DNA of 64,000 nt from Pseudarthrobacter phenanthrenivorans Sphe3 (GTDB lineage Bacteria; Actinomycetota; Actinomycetes; Actinomycetales; Micrococcaceae): assembly GCF_000189535.1 (NCBI RefSeq), contig NC_015145.1, positions 372,001 through 436,000 of the forward strand, given 5' to 3'. This document shows positions 37,063 to 46,300 of the stretch, piece after piece. Numbering within the stretch: the stretch's first letter is position 1; each line of letters begins with the position of its first letter. Under the pieces are notes generated by a model. That model had not been told where the DNA came from and made no database searches. It saw only the letters and a list, made by a program, of their open reading frames with translations. A program made the translations under genes and the position numbers.

Positions 37063-37971
37063 ATGAGTGGTGGAATTGTCCTGGTGGTGGGCGGCACGGG
37101 CATGCTGGGCAGCCAGGTGGTGCAGGAGCTCATCAACCGGGGCAAGCCCGTGCGCGCCCTGGTGCGGCCCGGTTCGGACGCCGCTAAGCTCGAAGCGGCC
37201 GGTGTGGGCATTGCCCGCGGCGACATGCTGGACCCGGAATCGCTGGACCGCGCCATGGCAGGGGTGGACGCCGTGGTCACCTCAGCTGCTGGCTACACAA
37301 GGCACCGAAAAGGGGATACCTCCAAAACGGATACCGTAGGCAACTCGAATCTGGCAGAGGCGGCCGCCCGTGCCGGAGTCCGGCGCTTTGTGCTGACCAG
37401 CATCCTGACCTGTGACCAGACGCCTGATGTCCCACATTTTTGGCACAAGAAGCTGATGGAGGACCGGCTCGAGCAGCTGGGCGTTCCTTTCGTCGCATTG
37501 CGGCCGGGCGCTTTCCTGGACCAGGTGACCGGCTTCGGAGGCGACCCCGTCACCAAAGGCCAGGTTATGTGGTTCGGTTCGCCCCGGATTCCGCTGACGT
37601 TCGTGCTGACCCCGGATCTGGCCGGCTACCTCGCTGACGCCGTGGACGCCGCGGGCGTAGAGGGGCAGCGCATCGACATAGGGTGGGACCGTCCCCTCGG
37701 CATGCAGGACTTCGCCGCCATCGCAGGACGGCTGACCGGACGGAGGATCAAGGTCCGTTCAGTCCCCGTGGCCGTCCTGAGGGCTGCCGGGTTCGTGTTG
37801 AAGCCGGTCACGCCGATGGCTGCCGATCTGGCTGCCATGATCGCCTGGTTCCAGTCCGGACGCTACGTTGCTGACACCACGCGCCAACGCGAAGTATTCG
37901 GTGCCCCTCCGGTTGCGGAGGATGCCATCCGGCGGCTCCTTGCCAGCCTCGGGCATCCCGTTTCCGGCTGA
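37063..37971 (+). CDS. NmrA-like NAD(P)-binding protein (atypical SDR)
   Basis: A 302-residue atypical short-chain dehydrogenase. The Rossmann motif VVGGTGMLGSQVVQEL is at residues 7-22. It lacks the full classical YxxxK catalytic site, so a redox-sensor or isomerase/reductase role is possible. HKKLMEDRLEQLGVPFVALRPGAF is in the usual place after the substrate loop. GAGGAGGCAGCT gives a good ribosome binding site. It lies 21 bases after malQ and may be co-transcribed, though no functional link is evident. Confidence 0.82.
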   Translation: MSGGIVLVVGGTGMLGSQVVQELINRGKPVRALVRPGSDAAKLEAAGVGIARGDMLDPESLDRAMAGVDAVVTSAAGYTRHRKGDTSKTDTVGNSNLAEAAARAGVRRFVLTSILTCDQTPDVPHFWHKKLMEDRLEQLGVPFVALRPGAFLDQVTGFGGDPVTKGQVMWFGSPRIPLTFVLTPDLAGYLADAVDAAGVEGQRIDIGWDRPLGMQDFAAIAGRLTGRRIKVRSVPVAVLRAAGFVLKPVTPMAADLAAMIAWFQSGRYVADTTRQREVFGAPPVAEDAIRRLLASLGHPVSG

Positions 37972-38037
37972 CCGGCCCGCCGCGGGGACCCTGCTGCCCG
38001 CACGGTCCCCCGGAAGGCCGCAGGGTCCCTGGAAAAC

Positions 38038-38103
38038 GCAAAGGCGGGGCCACTCCCGGCCTATCCGGTGCATCAGGATGGGCTGGGAGTGACCCCGCTT
38101 TGC
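38038..38103. terminator. Bidirectional terminator hairpin
   Basis: Long arms (38038-38057 and 38085-38103, with few mismatches) flank the gap between the convergent NmrA-like and amylase genes. The outer part GCAAAG/CTTTGC gives short A/T ends in both directions. Confidence 0.75.
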
Positions 38104-38123
38104 GATTGGTGCCTGCCGGATTC

Positions 38124-41100
38124 CTAGCCGGCGCTGATCACATGGGTGAAGTGGTCGTAGCGGAAGGTGACCGGCCCGCCGTCGTGCTCATACACGACGT
38201 TCGCTCCGGGCGACTCTCCGCCCGCGCCGTAGTTTATGTTCCAGGACCGGTCCAGCGCGGCCTTGAACTCGTACGTCCCGGCCGGAAGGTCCGCAGCCAG
38301 CTTCCACACCAGGTCCGCCGGGTCCAGCACCAGCTGTGCCTGGTCGCAGGACGGTTCCCAGTCCGTGGCGCAGCCCAGTTCGCTGTTCATGCTTCCGGCA
38401 GCCGCAACCGCGCCGGGCTGCTGCGAGGCGTACACCGCGCTTAGCAGGTGCGTGCTGTTGTCGTAGCGGAACGTGACGGGACCACCGGGATGGTCCAGCG
38501 TGATGTTCGGCCCGTTGAACTGGCCGCCGGCGCCGTAGTTCTCGTCCCAGCCGCCGTTCAGCGCCGCCTTGAACTCGTACTGGCCGGCAGGTAGATCCAC
38601 CGTGAGCCGCCAGATCCTGTCCACCGGGTCAAGGGTCATCATGGCCTGGGAGCAGGCTGGATCCCATTGGCTTGCGCAGCCCATGGCCTGGTTCAGGGAA
38701 CCGGCCACAGTGACGGAGTCCGGCTGGGGTGCCTCGCCCACCGTGATGGTCCGGGTCTCGCTGGACACGTTGAATCCGGGGCCGGTCATGACTGCCCGGT
38801 ACGCCACCTTGGTGCCGTCAGCGAGGCTGGTGATGTCATCACTGGCCGAATACACGGGCGAGGAATCATCGGTAGCCACCCCGGTCCATTCGCCGCCGTC
38901 CACGCTCCGCTCGAATGCCACTACGTTGCTGGCCTTTTCGGGGTCCACAGTGGCGCTGAGTTCCACCGTGCCCTCTGCGCTGCTTCCCTCTTCCGGCTTC
39001 TGCAGCGTGATAGCCGGAGCAGGAACGCTGGCGGAGCGTGACTGCGAAGTTGCAGTGTGCCCGCCGTTGTCCAGCACCGTGGCGCGGTATTCCAAGGGCG
39101 TTCCGGCGTCCAGCGCCGCAACGTCATGGAACACCTGGTACGGCGCGGTGTCGTCCGTGCCGATGGGCAGCCATTCCCCGCCTGCTGTCCTGGCTTCGAA
39201 GGTAACCTCGTAGAACGAGGAACCGCCGACGTCGGCCGTCACCTTGAGACGCCCATTGTCGCCGGGGGCGGCAGCAGGGTCCTGGAGGACGACGGCGGGA
39301 GCTACCTTGGAGTGCGGGATGCGGCCGGAGGATTCGTACACCACTGCCGAAAGCGGTGGAACGGTGACCGTCAGCTTGCCGTCCTCCGAGGTCTTCGCCT
39401 CAGCTGCCGCATCACCGTATATGCGCGTGTAGTTGCGCTTGGCGATGTAGGTGGGCACTTCTGCGGTCTGGGCCTGTTCGCTGTTGTTCAGGGCCACCAC
39501 GTACTCGCGCTGGTCCCCTGCATCCGTGCGGGAGAAGGCGTAGACCCCCGGACCCCCGGATGCATAGCGGTGCTGGTGGGCGCCGTCGCGAAGTGCCGGG
39601 TGTTCCTTGGTGAGCGCGGCCAGTTCGCTGATTTTGCTGTAGAGCGGGTGCCCGGTGTTGAAGTTGTCGGTGGCGTGCGTGGCATCCGTACCCAGCAGGT
39701 CGTCGTCAAGGTATTCCGGAACCTGGCTGGCGAAAAGCGTCTGCCGTGCATCCTGGTCCCCGCCGGGGCCGGTGAAGCCCTGCTCGTCACCGTAGTAGAT
39801 CACCGGGTTGCCGCGGGAGAAGTACATCAGCTCGTGGGCAAGTTGGTCGCGGGCCACCTGCTCCTCATCACTGGAGCCTGGGTTGTCCGCGGCGATGAAG
39901 CTGCCGATGCGGCCCATGTCGTGGTTTCCCAGGAAGGTGGGCAGCTGGTAGACGTTGGAGTCCGCATCGGTGTACCAGTCATCGCCGGCAAAGAAGGTTT
40001 CCAGGTTTCGGGTGTCTGCGCTCTTGGAGGCGAAACTGCGCGCTGCCTCCTGGAAGGGGAAGTCCAGGACAGCCTGCATCTGGTTCCGGGTGGTGAACTG
40101 GGAGGTGAAGCTCTTGGTGGTGTCGAAGACTTCGCCGAACATGAAGAATTCGTCCTTGCCCTGTTCCTTCGCGTAGCGGAGGACGTCGGGGCCGAATTCC
40201 TGCCAGAACTCATTGTTGACGTGCTTCATGGTGTCGATCCGGAAGCCGTCCACGCCAAAGTCGCGGATCCAGGCCTGGTAGATGTCCTTCATGCCGTCCA
40301 CAACCTTGGGGTGCTCGGTGAACAGATCGTCCAGGCCGAAGAAGTCACCGTAATAGGCGTCTTCACCGGCAAAGGTGGTGTCGCCGCGGTTGTGGTAGAG
40401 CGTGGGATCGTTCAGCCAGTTGGGGACTTTCAGGTTCTCTTCGCCCGCCTCCAGGCGGGGTTGGTAGGGGAAGGACGTCTCCGTATCCAGTTCCGGGAAG
40501 GTCTCCTGGCCGGCGTAGTCCCTGTCGTCGAACTCGTCGCCACCGGCGGTCTTGTAGGGGACTTCATCCTTCGAGACATATCCCTTGCGGGCGCCTTCCC
40601 CCTCGCTGTCCTCGTAGCCGATCACGTCCGCGGTGTGGTTGGTGATGATGTCGAAGTAGACCTTCATGCCGCGGCTGTGGGCTTCATCGATGAGCGCTTT
40701 GAGTTCGTCATTAGTTCCCAGGTGCGGATCGATCTGGGTGAAGTCCGTGATCCAATACCCGTGGTACCCCGCTGACTTATCCTCGGGCTGCACCGCCTTG
40801 TTCTTGAAGCTGGGGGTGAGCCAGATGGAAGTGGTTCCCAGGCCCTGGATGTAGTCGATCTTGTCCAGCAGACCCTTGAGGTCGCCGCCGTTGTAGAAGC
40901 CCTTTTTGGTGGGATCGTAGCCGGAAACCATCGGATCGCCGCCCAGGCCGCCGTCGTCATTTACGGCGCTGCCGTTGCTGAAACGGTCTGCCATCACGAA
41001 ATAGAAGTTCTCGTCCGTGACGGGAGCCCGGAGCGAGTGGAGGGCCGGGGCCGTGCCGGGGTCTTTGGGGCCGGGTGCGGCCTGGGCCGGAAGGACTGCC

Positions 41101-41264
41101 GCACTGACGGCGACGGTGGCTGCGAGTAGTCCGGCAGCCGAACGAAATGCTGTGGTACGGAAGGCTGTGGAAGCGGTTGGGCCGGGCGGTGGGTACGGAG
41201 ATGCCAGCGAAATTGCTGATCTCCGGGCGCGTGCGGGCGCGCTCATGCGGGTGCGGAATATCAA
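38124..41264 (-). CDS. Secreted alpha-amylase (GH13) with two C-terminal X25 modules
   Basis: About 1046 residues, exported. The signal peptide (about residues 25-58) ends at LPAQA. The GH13 barrel has DIITNHTADV (region I), DGFRIDTMKHV (nucleophile Asp), MFGEVFD (acid/base Glu) and FLGNHDMGRI (Asp). It is followed by a beta domain, two Ig-like segments, and two tandem X25 modules of about 95 residues (each with an AVAAAGSMN/VTVAGSLN start and a YEFKAALN/D core). I start at TTG 41264 because AGGAGG (41274-41279) is 9 bases upstream; the next ATG (41246) is too far away. Confidence 0.92.
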   Translation of the reverse strand: MIFRTRMSAPARARRSAISLASPYPPPGPTASTAFRTTAFRSAAGLLAATVAVSAAVLPAQAAPGPKDPGTAPALHSLRAPVTDENFYFVMADRFSNGSAVNDDGGLGGDPMVSGYDPTKKGFYNGGDLKGLLDKIDYIQGLGTTSIWLTPSFKNKAVQPEDKSAGYHGYWITDFTQIDPHLGTNDELKALIDEAHSRGMKVYFDIITNHTADVIGYEDSEGEGARKGYVSKDEVPYKTAGGDEFDDRDYAGQETFPELDTETSFPYQPRLEAGEENLKVPNWLNDPTLYHNRGDTTFAGEDAYYGDFFGLDDLFTEHPKVVDGMKDIYQAWIRDFGVDGFRIDTMKHVNNEFWQEFGPDVLRYAKEQGKDEFFMFGEVFDTTKSFTSQFTTRNQMQAVLDFPFQEAARSFASKSADTRNLETFFAGDDWYTDADSNVYQLPTFLGNHDMGRIGSFIAADNPGSSDEEQVARDQLAHELMYFSRGNPVIYYGDEQGFTGPGGDQDARQTLFASQVPEYLDDDLLGTDATHATDNFNTGHPLYSKISELAALTKEHPALRDGAHQHRYASGGPGVYAFSRTDAGDQREYVVALNNSEQAQTAEVPTYIAKRNYTRIYGDAAAEAKTSEDGKLTVTVPPLSAVVYESSGRIPHSKVAPAVVLQDPAAAPGDNGRLKVTADVGGSSFYEVTFEARTAGGEWLPIGTDDTAPYQVFHDVAALDAGTPLEYRATVLDNGGHTATSQSRSASVPAPAITLQKPEEGSSAEGTVELSATVDPEKASNVVAFERSVDGGEWTGVATDDSSPVYSASDDITSLADGTKVAYRAVMTGPGFNVSSETRTITVGEAPQPDSVTVAGSLNQAMGCASQWDPACSQAMMTLDPVDRIWRLTVDLPAGQYEFKAALNGGWDENYGAGGQFNGPNITLDHPGGPVTFRYDNSTHLLSAVYASQQPGAVAAAGSMNSELGCATDWEPSCDQAQLVLDPADLVWKLAADLPAGTYEFKAALDRSWNINYGAGGESPGANVVYEHDGGPVTFRYDHFTHVISAG

Positions 41265-41347
41265 GGTGGGAGACCTCCTGGTAGCGGCGCTGCTGAACAG
41301 GCTTGCCGAGGAAAATAGGCGGCTTTTATGTGTGAGACCAAACAGGG

Positions 41348-41392
41348 AAGCATGCTTGCCTGTGAGGCACCTCACAACTGTAAGCGCTTGCA
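41348..41392. promoter_or_regulatory. Three palindromes upstream of the amylase gene
   Basis: AAGCATGCTT (41348-41357), GTGAGG-CA-CCTCAC (41362-41375) and TGTAAGCGCTTGCA (41379-41392) lie in a row. The last is a typical LacI/MalR-type operator with a central CG. Together they suggest control by more than one regulator, probably including carbon-source induction. Confidence 0.65.
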
Positions 41393-41449
41393 CTGAATAA
41401 CTCCAGTGTTTAGGCAACGCCGTTCGGCTCAAGCGGGTTGCAGATGGCT

Positions 41450-42496
41450 TTAGCCGGCGGGTACCAAGGCGGTTGGGGACGGTGCCTGAAGGTCGTGGAC
41501 CAGCGGGCCCGGGAGGCCGGTTACTGCATCCAGGGCAAAGGTGGCGATGTTGTCCGACCGCTCGTGGGCTACGTGCAGCCAGCTTCCCCGGACCAGATGG
41601 TGGCGCGGCCAGTTTCCGCCACTTGGGGTGTCTTTAACGGGCAGAAGCTCTGTTCCACCGTCCCGTACCTCCAAGGTGCTGATGATGTTGGAGCCCCGGA
41701 CTCCCACGTAGGCGAAGTGCCCTCGGCGCCCGAGACAAATTTCCGCAGCGGAATCATCCGCGAGGCTGCCCCCGGCAGTGGCCGGACCGCGGAATACAAG
41801 CTCGAACGTCCCGGCTTCAGGCCTCAGCACGAACACCTCCACCGAATATTCGGAAACCACGAACACGTTCCCGCTGCGGTGCTGCACCAAATGGCGCGGC
41901 CCGCTGCCGAACGGCAGGGCCACCTCATGGTCAGCCACCAGGCCGGTTCCCGGAACGTAGTTCCAGATGCGGATGACATCGTGGCCAAGGTCTGTGGTCA
42001 TGATCCGGCCGTCGGCCAGCATCAGGCTGGCGTGGGCCCGGCTCTGCCGGGGCTCACCGGGGTTGAGGCTGGCGTGCGGGTCCGCGGACGGCGCGGCGGG
42101 GAAGCGCCCGGCGATCCCGCCCTCGCCGTCGAGTTCGTACAGCAGGACCTGGCCGTCACCCCAGCAGGCAGCAGTGATGAACCGGCCCTGCGGGTCTGCC
42201 GCCACGTGGCACGTTGCCTCGCCGGCCGGTTGCGGGTCCCCCAGGGGTTCCAGCCCAAAAGCGCCACTCCGGCGAAAGGACCGCACCATCTTCCGTTGTT
42301 CGGCAACCGCGTACACCACTGGCAATGTGGGGTGGACAGAAATGAACGACGGCGAGTCTGCCTTTACCGCGGTTCCCAGCCATTCGAGGTTTCCGTCCGG
42401 GTTCTCGGCGAGGGCTCCGATTCCTTCGGCACGGCCTCCTCCGTCTGCCGTGTAGGTGCCGGTCCAGATGATGGGCTGCTCGGAAGGGGCTGTCAT
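41450..42496 (-). CDS. Lactonase family beta-propeller protein (6-phosphogluconolactonase-like)
   Basis: A 348-residue protein of the lactonase (Pgl-type) seven-bladed propeller family. Typical segments are PSFISVHPTLPVVYAVAE, RFITAACWGDGQVLLYELD, SRAHASLMLADGRIMTTDLGHD and GSGPRHLVQH, which contribute His, Asp and Glu around the central pocket. No signal peptide, so cytoplasmic. Family members hydrolyse sugar lactones, but not all are active, so the substrate is uncertain. The start is ATG 42496; the frame is open upstream but loses coding character. Confidence 0.85.
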   Translation of the reverse strand: MTAPSEQPIIWTGTYTADGGGRAEGIGALAENPDGNLEWLGTAVKADSPSFISVHPTLPVVYAVAEQRKMVRSFRRSGAFGLEPLGDPQPAGEATCHVAADPQGRFITAACWGDGQVLLYELDGEGGIAGRFPAAPSADPHASLNPGEPRQSRAHASLMLADGRIMTTDLGHDVIRIWNYVPGTGLVADHEVALPFGSGPRHLVQHRSGNVFVVSEYSVEVFVLRPEAGTFELVFRGPATAGGSLADDSAAEICLGRRGHFAYVGVRGSNIISTLEVRDGGTELLPVKDTPSGGNWPRHHLVRGSWLHVAHERSDNIATFALDAVTGLPGPLVHDLQAPSPTALVPAG

Positions 42497-42700
42497 GACT
42501 CCATCCTGCCAACAAACTGCTGTGTTGCGGTGGAAATGCGGAATAGCATTGGGTTCTGCTGAGGCGTCGCAGTGCCGTGGCTCCGTGGAAAGGCCCGGCT
42601 CGCTGTTGGCCTCCGTGGTTGATTGTTTTAGGTGCGGGGCCACCTGTTGAGCTGCGTCAGCGTCAGCAGTTGAGGGTGCACGGCTGCTCGGGGAAGGGAA

Positions 42701-43522
42701 GTGGTGGTGCCAGCGTCCAGATCCACTTCCGCGCTTCAGTCGGTGGCTGCGGTCGCTTCCGTGTTGCGGACGGCCGGTTGTGTGTACGCTGAGGATGAGG
42801 CACGCCTTCTGATGGATGAAGCCCCAGGCCCTGGGGCGCTCGCCGGGTGGGTGGATCGCCGGGTGAACGGCGTGCCCCTTGAACACATTCTTGGCTGGGC
42901 GGGGTTCGACGGGGGCCGTATCAGCGTGGACGCGGGTGTATTCGTACCGCGGCGCCGGACCGAGTTGCTGGTCCACGAGGCTGTGAGGCTGTTGCATCAC
43001 GCTTCCTCAGCCTCGCGGGGCGTCGTTGTGGACCTTTGTTGCGGTTCAGGGGCCGTGGGGGCAGCCATTGCCCGGCGACGCCCCGATATCGAACTGCATG
43101 CGGCTGACATTGATCCGGCAGCAGTGGAGTGCGCGCGCCGGAATGTGAATGCCTTCGGAGCACATGTACACCAAGGAGATCTCTTTGAAGCCCTGCCGCT
43201 ACGGCTCCGCGACCGCGTGCAAGTACTCGCTGTCAACGCCCCTTATGTCCCCACAGGGGCGATAGCGGCGATGCCGCCGGAAGCCCGGGTGTTCGAACCA
43301 CACACAGCACTCGACGGCGGGGCGGACGGACTCGATTTCCATCGGCGGATCTCCGCCGGTGCACTCGAGTGGATTGCCCCTGTCGGTCATTTACTCATAG
43401 AGACGAGCAGGCACCAGAGTGAGTCGACTGCCGCACTCCTGACTGCCGCGGGACTGGCTGTCCGGGTGGTTCACTCCGGGGAACTGGACGGGACTGTTGT
43501 GGTGGGAACCCCTCACCCGTAG
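42701..43522 (+). CDS. PrmC-like protein N5-glutamine methyltransferase
   Basis: A 273-residue SAM-dependent methyltransferase. Motif I is VVDLCCGSGAVGAAIARR (about residue 110) and the acidic loop is ADIDPAAVECARRN. The substrate motif is NAPYVPTGAIAAMPPEA, where PrmC/HemK proteins have NPPY; the second residue is Ala here. This variant is found in the 'putative protein N5-glutamine methyltransferase' group, so release factor methylation is plausible but not certain. GTG start at 42701. Tandem repeats begin just at its stop codon. Confidence 0.82.
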   Translation: MVVPASRSTSALQSVAAVASVLRTAGCVYAEDEARLLMDEAPGPGALAGWVDRRVNGVPLEHILGWAGFDGGRISVDAGVFVPRRRTELLVHEAVRLLHHASSASRGVVVDLCCGSGAVGAAIARRRPDIELHAADIDPAAVECARRNVNAFGAHVHQGDLFEALPLRLRDRVQVLAVNAPYVPTGAIAAMPPEARVFEPHTALDGGADGLDFHRRISAGALEWIAPVGHLLIETSRHQSESTAALLTAAGLAVRVVHSGELDGTVVVGTPHP

Positions 43523-43538
43523 CCGTAGCCGTAGCCAT

Positions 43539-43706
43539 AGCCTCCAAAGCCTAGCCTCCAAAGCCTAGCCTCCAAAGCCTAGCCTCCAAAGCCTAGCCTC
43601 CAAAGCCTAGCCTCCAAAGCCTAGCCTCCAAAGCCTAGCCTCCAAAGCCTAGCCTCCAAAGCCTAGCCTCCAAAGCCTAGCCTCCAAAGCCTAGCCTCCA
43701 AGCCCC
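43539..43706. repeat. 14-bp tandem repeat array (11 perfect copies plus 1 degenerate)
   Basis: The unit AGCCTCCAAAGCCT repeats without interruption from 43539 to 43692. A decayed copy (AGCCTCCAAGCCCC) runs to 43706. The unit itself begins and ends with AGCCT. It is non-coding, between convergent genes. Perfect identity suggests recent expansion and variable copy number. Confidence 0.95.
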
Positions 43707-43785
43707 AAGTTCCTGTCTTCAAGCTGCTACCGGGACGCGACGGATCGATGTCCATAATCACGTGTCCATAGTTAAGCTGCTGCAA

Positions 43786-46017
43786 TCACGGTGGCGGCGG
43801 AGGCGGTTTGAAGTAGTGGTTTTGTTGCGGTTTTCGATGTGGGTCAATGTGCTGTGGGGGTGTGTACCAGGGGATGCCGTTATGGACGCTGATGGTCCAT
43901 TGTTCTTTGTGGACGAGGTGATGATGGTGTGTGCACAGGAGTGCGCCGTTACTCGTGGTGGTGGGCCCGCCGTGTGACCAGTAGGTGATGTGGTGGGCTT
44001 CGCACCATGGAGCCGGGATGGTGCAGTTGGGGAAGCTGCAGCCTTGGTCGCGGGCGGTGAGGGCGAGCCGCTGGGCTGGGGTGAAGAGCCGGGTTTTCCG
44101 TCCGAGATCCAGGATTTCACCCTCGCTTCCCAGAACAGCGGGAATAATCTCGGCGTCGCAGGCGAGCTTGCGCAGGGTTGCGGCCGCGACCGGTCCGGTG
44201 AAGACAAAGTTTCCGGTCCCCGTGCTGGCAGTTGTTCTTGGATGTGTGGCTGTTTGCCCGCCGGTGGCCTGGCTGGCTGTTTCCCCGCCGGTGGCCTGGC
44301 TGGCTGTGGCACCCGAACCGGCGTCTGTTCTGGTGGTGGGGCTGGTACTTGAGCTGCTGTCTGGGCCGGTACTGGCGGTGCTGCTGGTACTGGCGGGGGC
44401 CGGGTGGGCGGTCTGGGGGAAGAGATCCTCCTGGTTGATAATGGCCATGATTTGTGGCCGGTTGCCCCCGGCGCTCGGCAGTTTGTTGGTGGCCATTCCA
44501 GCTTTGACGGCGCCGATAATGCCGTCGAGTTGTTTTTGGGAGCGGGTGCGGCGCTCAAGGTCGAGGTTGTTCCCGCTCCCTGCTCCGGTTTCGCCACTGC
44601 TGTTACCCAAAGCAGGTAATGCCCCAGACCCACCAGTGTGCTCGCCGGTGCCCGCACTGACTGCGGCGCCGCCTGCGGCTTGGGTACCGGTGCGGGGATT
44701 GGTGGCGGCGTTCATCACTGTGAGCAGGTGCTCGTACTGGTCCGTTGTGGCGAAGATTTCCAAGTGATGCAGGCCGTAGCGGGGCTTGCGTATGAATGCA
44801 CCCTGGGTGTGACGGAGGGCTTCTTCACTGGGCTCGGTGCCGTCCGCATCGACGGTGTCGGTCCAGCGCTGTGCGAGACGGGCAACGAAATCCGGGTCTG
44901 CTGCTGCCGCGGCTTTCGTAAGGTCCTGTTCGATCCGGTCAAGGACCTCCGTGGTGGTGCGGTGATGGAGCCGGTCTAAGACGGCGGTAATGATCGTGCC
45001 CGCGTATGAGGAGACCGCGGGAGCTAAAACGCTTTCCCCGATGCCTTCGCTGGCGCTGGTACTGGTATCCGTGCCTATGCGTGTGCCAGCATCCGAAGCT
45101 GCATCTTTGCTTGTCTCGCTGGAAGCGGGGGTCAGGCCGGCGGCGAGGTGGGGCCGGGCCGGTGGGATCGGCTGGCCGGTAAGGCTGGTGCAACTGAGGA
45201 CCTGGTGCGCGAGGGCCAACCGGCGGCGGGCTTCACGGAGGGGAATCCGGAGCCGGAGCCGGAGGAATTCCGCGGTGTTCCTGCACCCGTCATCCGCCGG
45301 CGATGTTATGGCCGGGTTGGTCCTGGCTGCTGCCGGAGTACCTGCCCCGCCTGGCGTGGCGCTGGCTGTCGGGGTCCCTTCTCCGGAGGATATTGCGATG
45401 CTTGTCTCTGCCGTCGGGGCTGCCTCCGCGAGCGGACCCGGCCAGTCGGCATCTGTTTCGTTTAGGGTTTCCACCGCGCTTTCCCACCCGGTGACCCACA
45501 CATTGCGTGTCCGGGCACGTGAAACCCTGGCAGCGTCTGCGGTTGCGATCGCCTCAGCTCGGGTCCGGTCCACGGTGCCGGCGGCCAGCAGTTGAAGGTA
45601 CTCGACAGACCGCGCGAGCTCTTCAGCCTTCCCGGCAAAATACGATGCCTCAACATAATCGGCTGCAGCAAGGGCGGCCGGAGCGGCAGCAGCAGCGGAG
45701 GCCAGGAGCGAGCTGATTACTCCAAGGCTGATGCATCCCCTGGGAGCCCCGCCGGTGTCCGTTTGAAGCGGAAGATCTGAAATTGCAGCGGCTGTGGAAT
45801 GGGAGGCTGTGTCTTCTGGTCGGAAGGCGGTGGTTGGGGAGGGGGACGGGGCATCCTCCCCGACGGCAATATGGCGGCCTGGCTGGCAGGGGGAGCATCC
45901 GTCCAGTCCGCCAGGTGCGGGGCGGTCGCCTGGAGAATTATCACCCGGAGAAGCGGGTCGGGTGAGCACTGCCGTATCCGTGCCGTACTCCCCGAACTGA
46001 TCCCCAATGGCTTCCAT
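43786..46017 (-). CDS. DUF222 and HNH endonuclease domain protein (13E12 repeat type)
   Basis: A 743-residue actinobacterial family protein. An N-terminal DUF222 domain (about 100-400; EFLRLRLRIPLREARRRLA) is followed by a long Ser/Thr/Gly/Ala-rich linker (about 505-600). A C-terminal HNH nuclease motif follows: CSFPNCTIPAPWCEAHHI and NGALLCTHHHHLVH. The tail ends in six prolines. HNH proteins cleave or nick DNA; this family is multi-copy in many actinobacteria and its biological role is unknown. No ribosome binding site is evident at ATG 46017, so the first ~60 residues are uncertain. Confidence 0.88.
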   Translation of the reverse strand: MEAIGDQFGEYGTDTAVLTRPASPGDNSPGDRPAPGGLDGCSPCQPGRHIAVGEDAPSPSPTTAFRPEDTASHSTAAAISDLPLQTDTGGAPRGCISLGVISSLLASAAAAAPAALAAADYVEASYFAGKAEELARSVEYLQLLAAGTVDRTRAEAIATADAARVSRARTRNVWVTGWESAVETLNETDADWPGPLAEAAPTAETSIAISSGEGTPTASATPGGAGTPAAARTNPAITSPADDGCRNTAEFLRLRLRIPLREARRRLALAHQVLSCTSLTGQPIPPARPHLAAGLTPASSETSKDAASDAGTRIGTDTSTSASEGIGESVLAPAVSSYAGTIITAVLDRLHHRTTTEVLDRIEQDLTKAAAAADPDFVARLAQRWTDTVDADGTEPSEEALRHTQGAFIRKPRYGLHHLEIFATTDQYEHLLTVMNAATNPRTGTQAAGGAAVSAGTGEHTGGSGALPALGNSSGETGAGSGNNLDLERRTRSQKQLDGIIGAVKAGMATNKLPSAGGNRPQIMAIINQEDLFPQTAHPAPASTSSTASTGPDSSSSTSPTTRTDAGSGATASQATGGETASQATGGQTATHPRTTASTGTGNFVFTGPVAAATLRKLACDAEIIPAVLGSEGEILDLGRKTRLFTPAQRLALTARDQGCSFPNCTIPAPWCEAHHITYWSHGGPTTTSNGALLCTHHHHLVHKEQWTISVHNGIPWYTPPQHIDPHRKPQQNHYFKPPPPPP

Positions 46018-46300
46018 AGACCAATTCTGGTGCAGGGGGCAGACAATCCCTGGCTCCGGGGCCGGCTATGTGGATAAGTAGGACTGGCCCGTCCGGCCCG
46101 CGGGATCACGTTCCGAGCTGACAGCTGGACGATGCCGACACCTGGGCAGCGCTGCGGGGGGTGGACGCCTGAGACGCCGCTGGCCGCCGCGTCCCCCAAG
46201 GATCGCGACGGCCAGCAAAACCATTTAGTTGTAGCACAGACGGACGGGTTTCCCGCTGTCAAGCGGGAGCCCGCGTCATGCGCCAGAAAGAGTTGGCCTG

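Noticed and set aside
41265-41432. N-terminal extension of the amylase
   Set aside because: It runs through the three palindromes and has no ribosome binding site; AGGAGG points to TTG 41264.
43539-43706. Possible CRISPR array
   Set aside because: The 14-bp units are contiguous with no spacers, and no cas genes are present.
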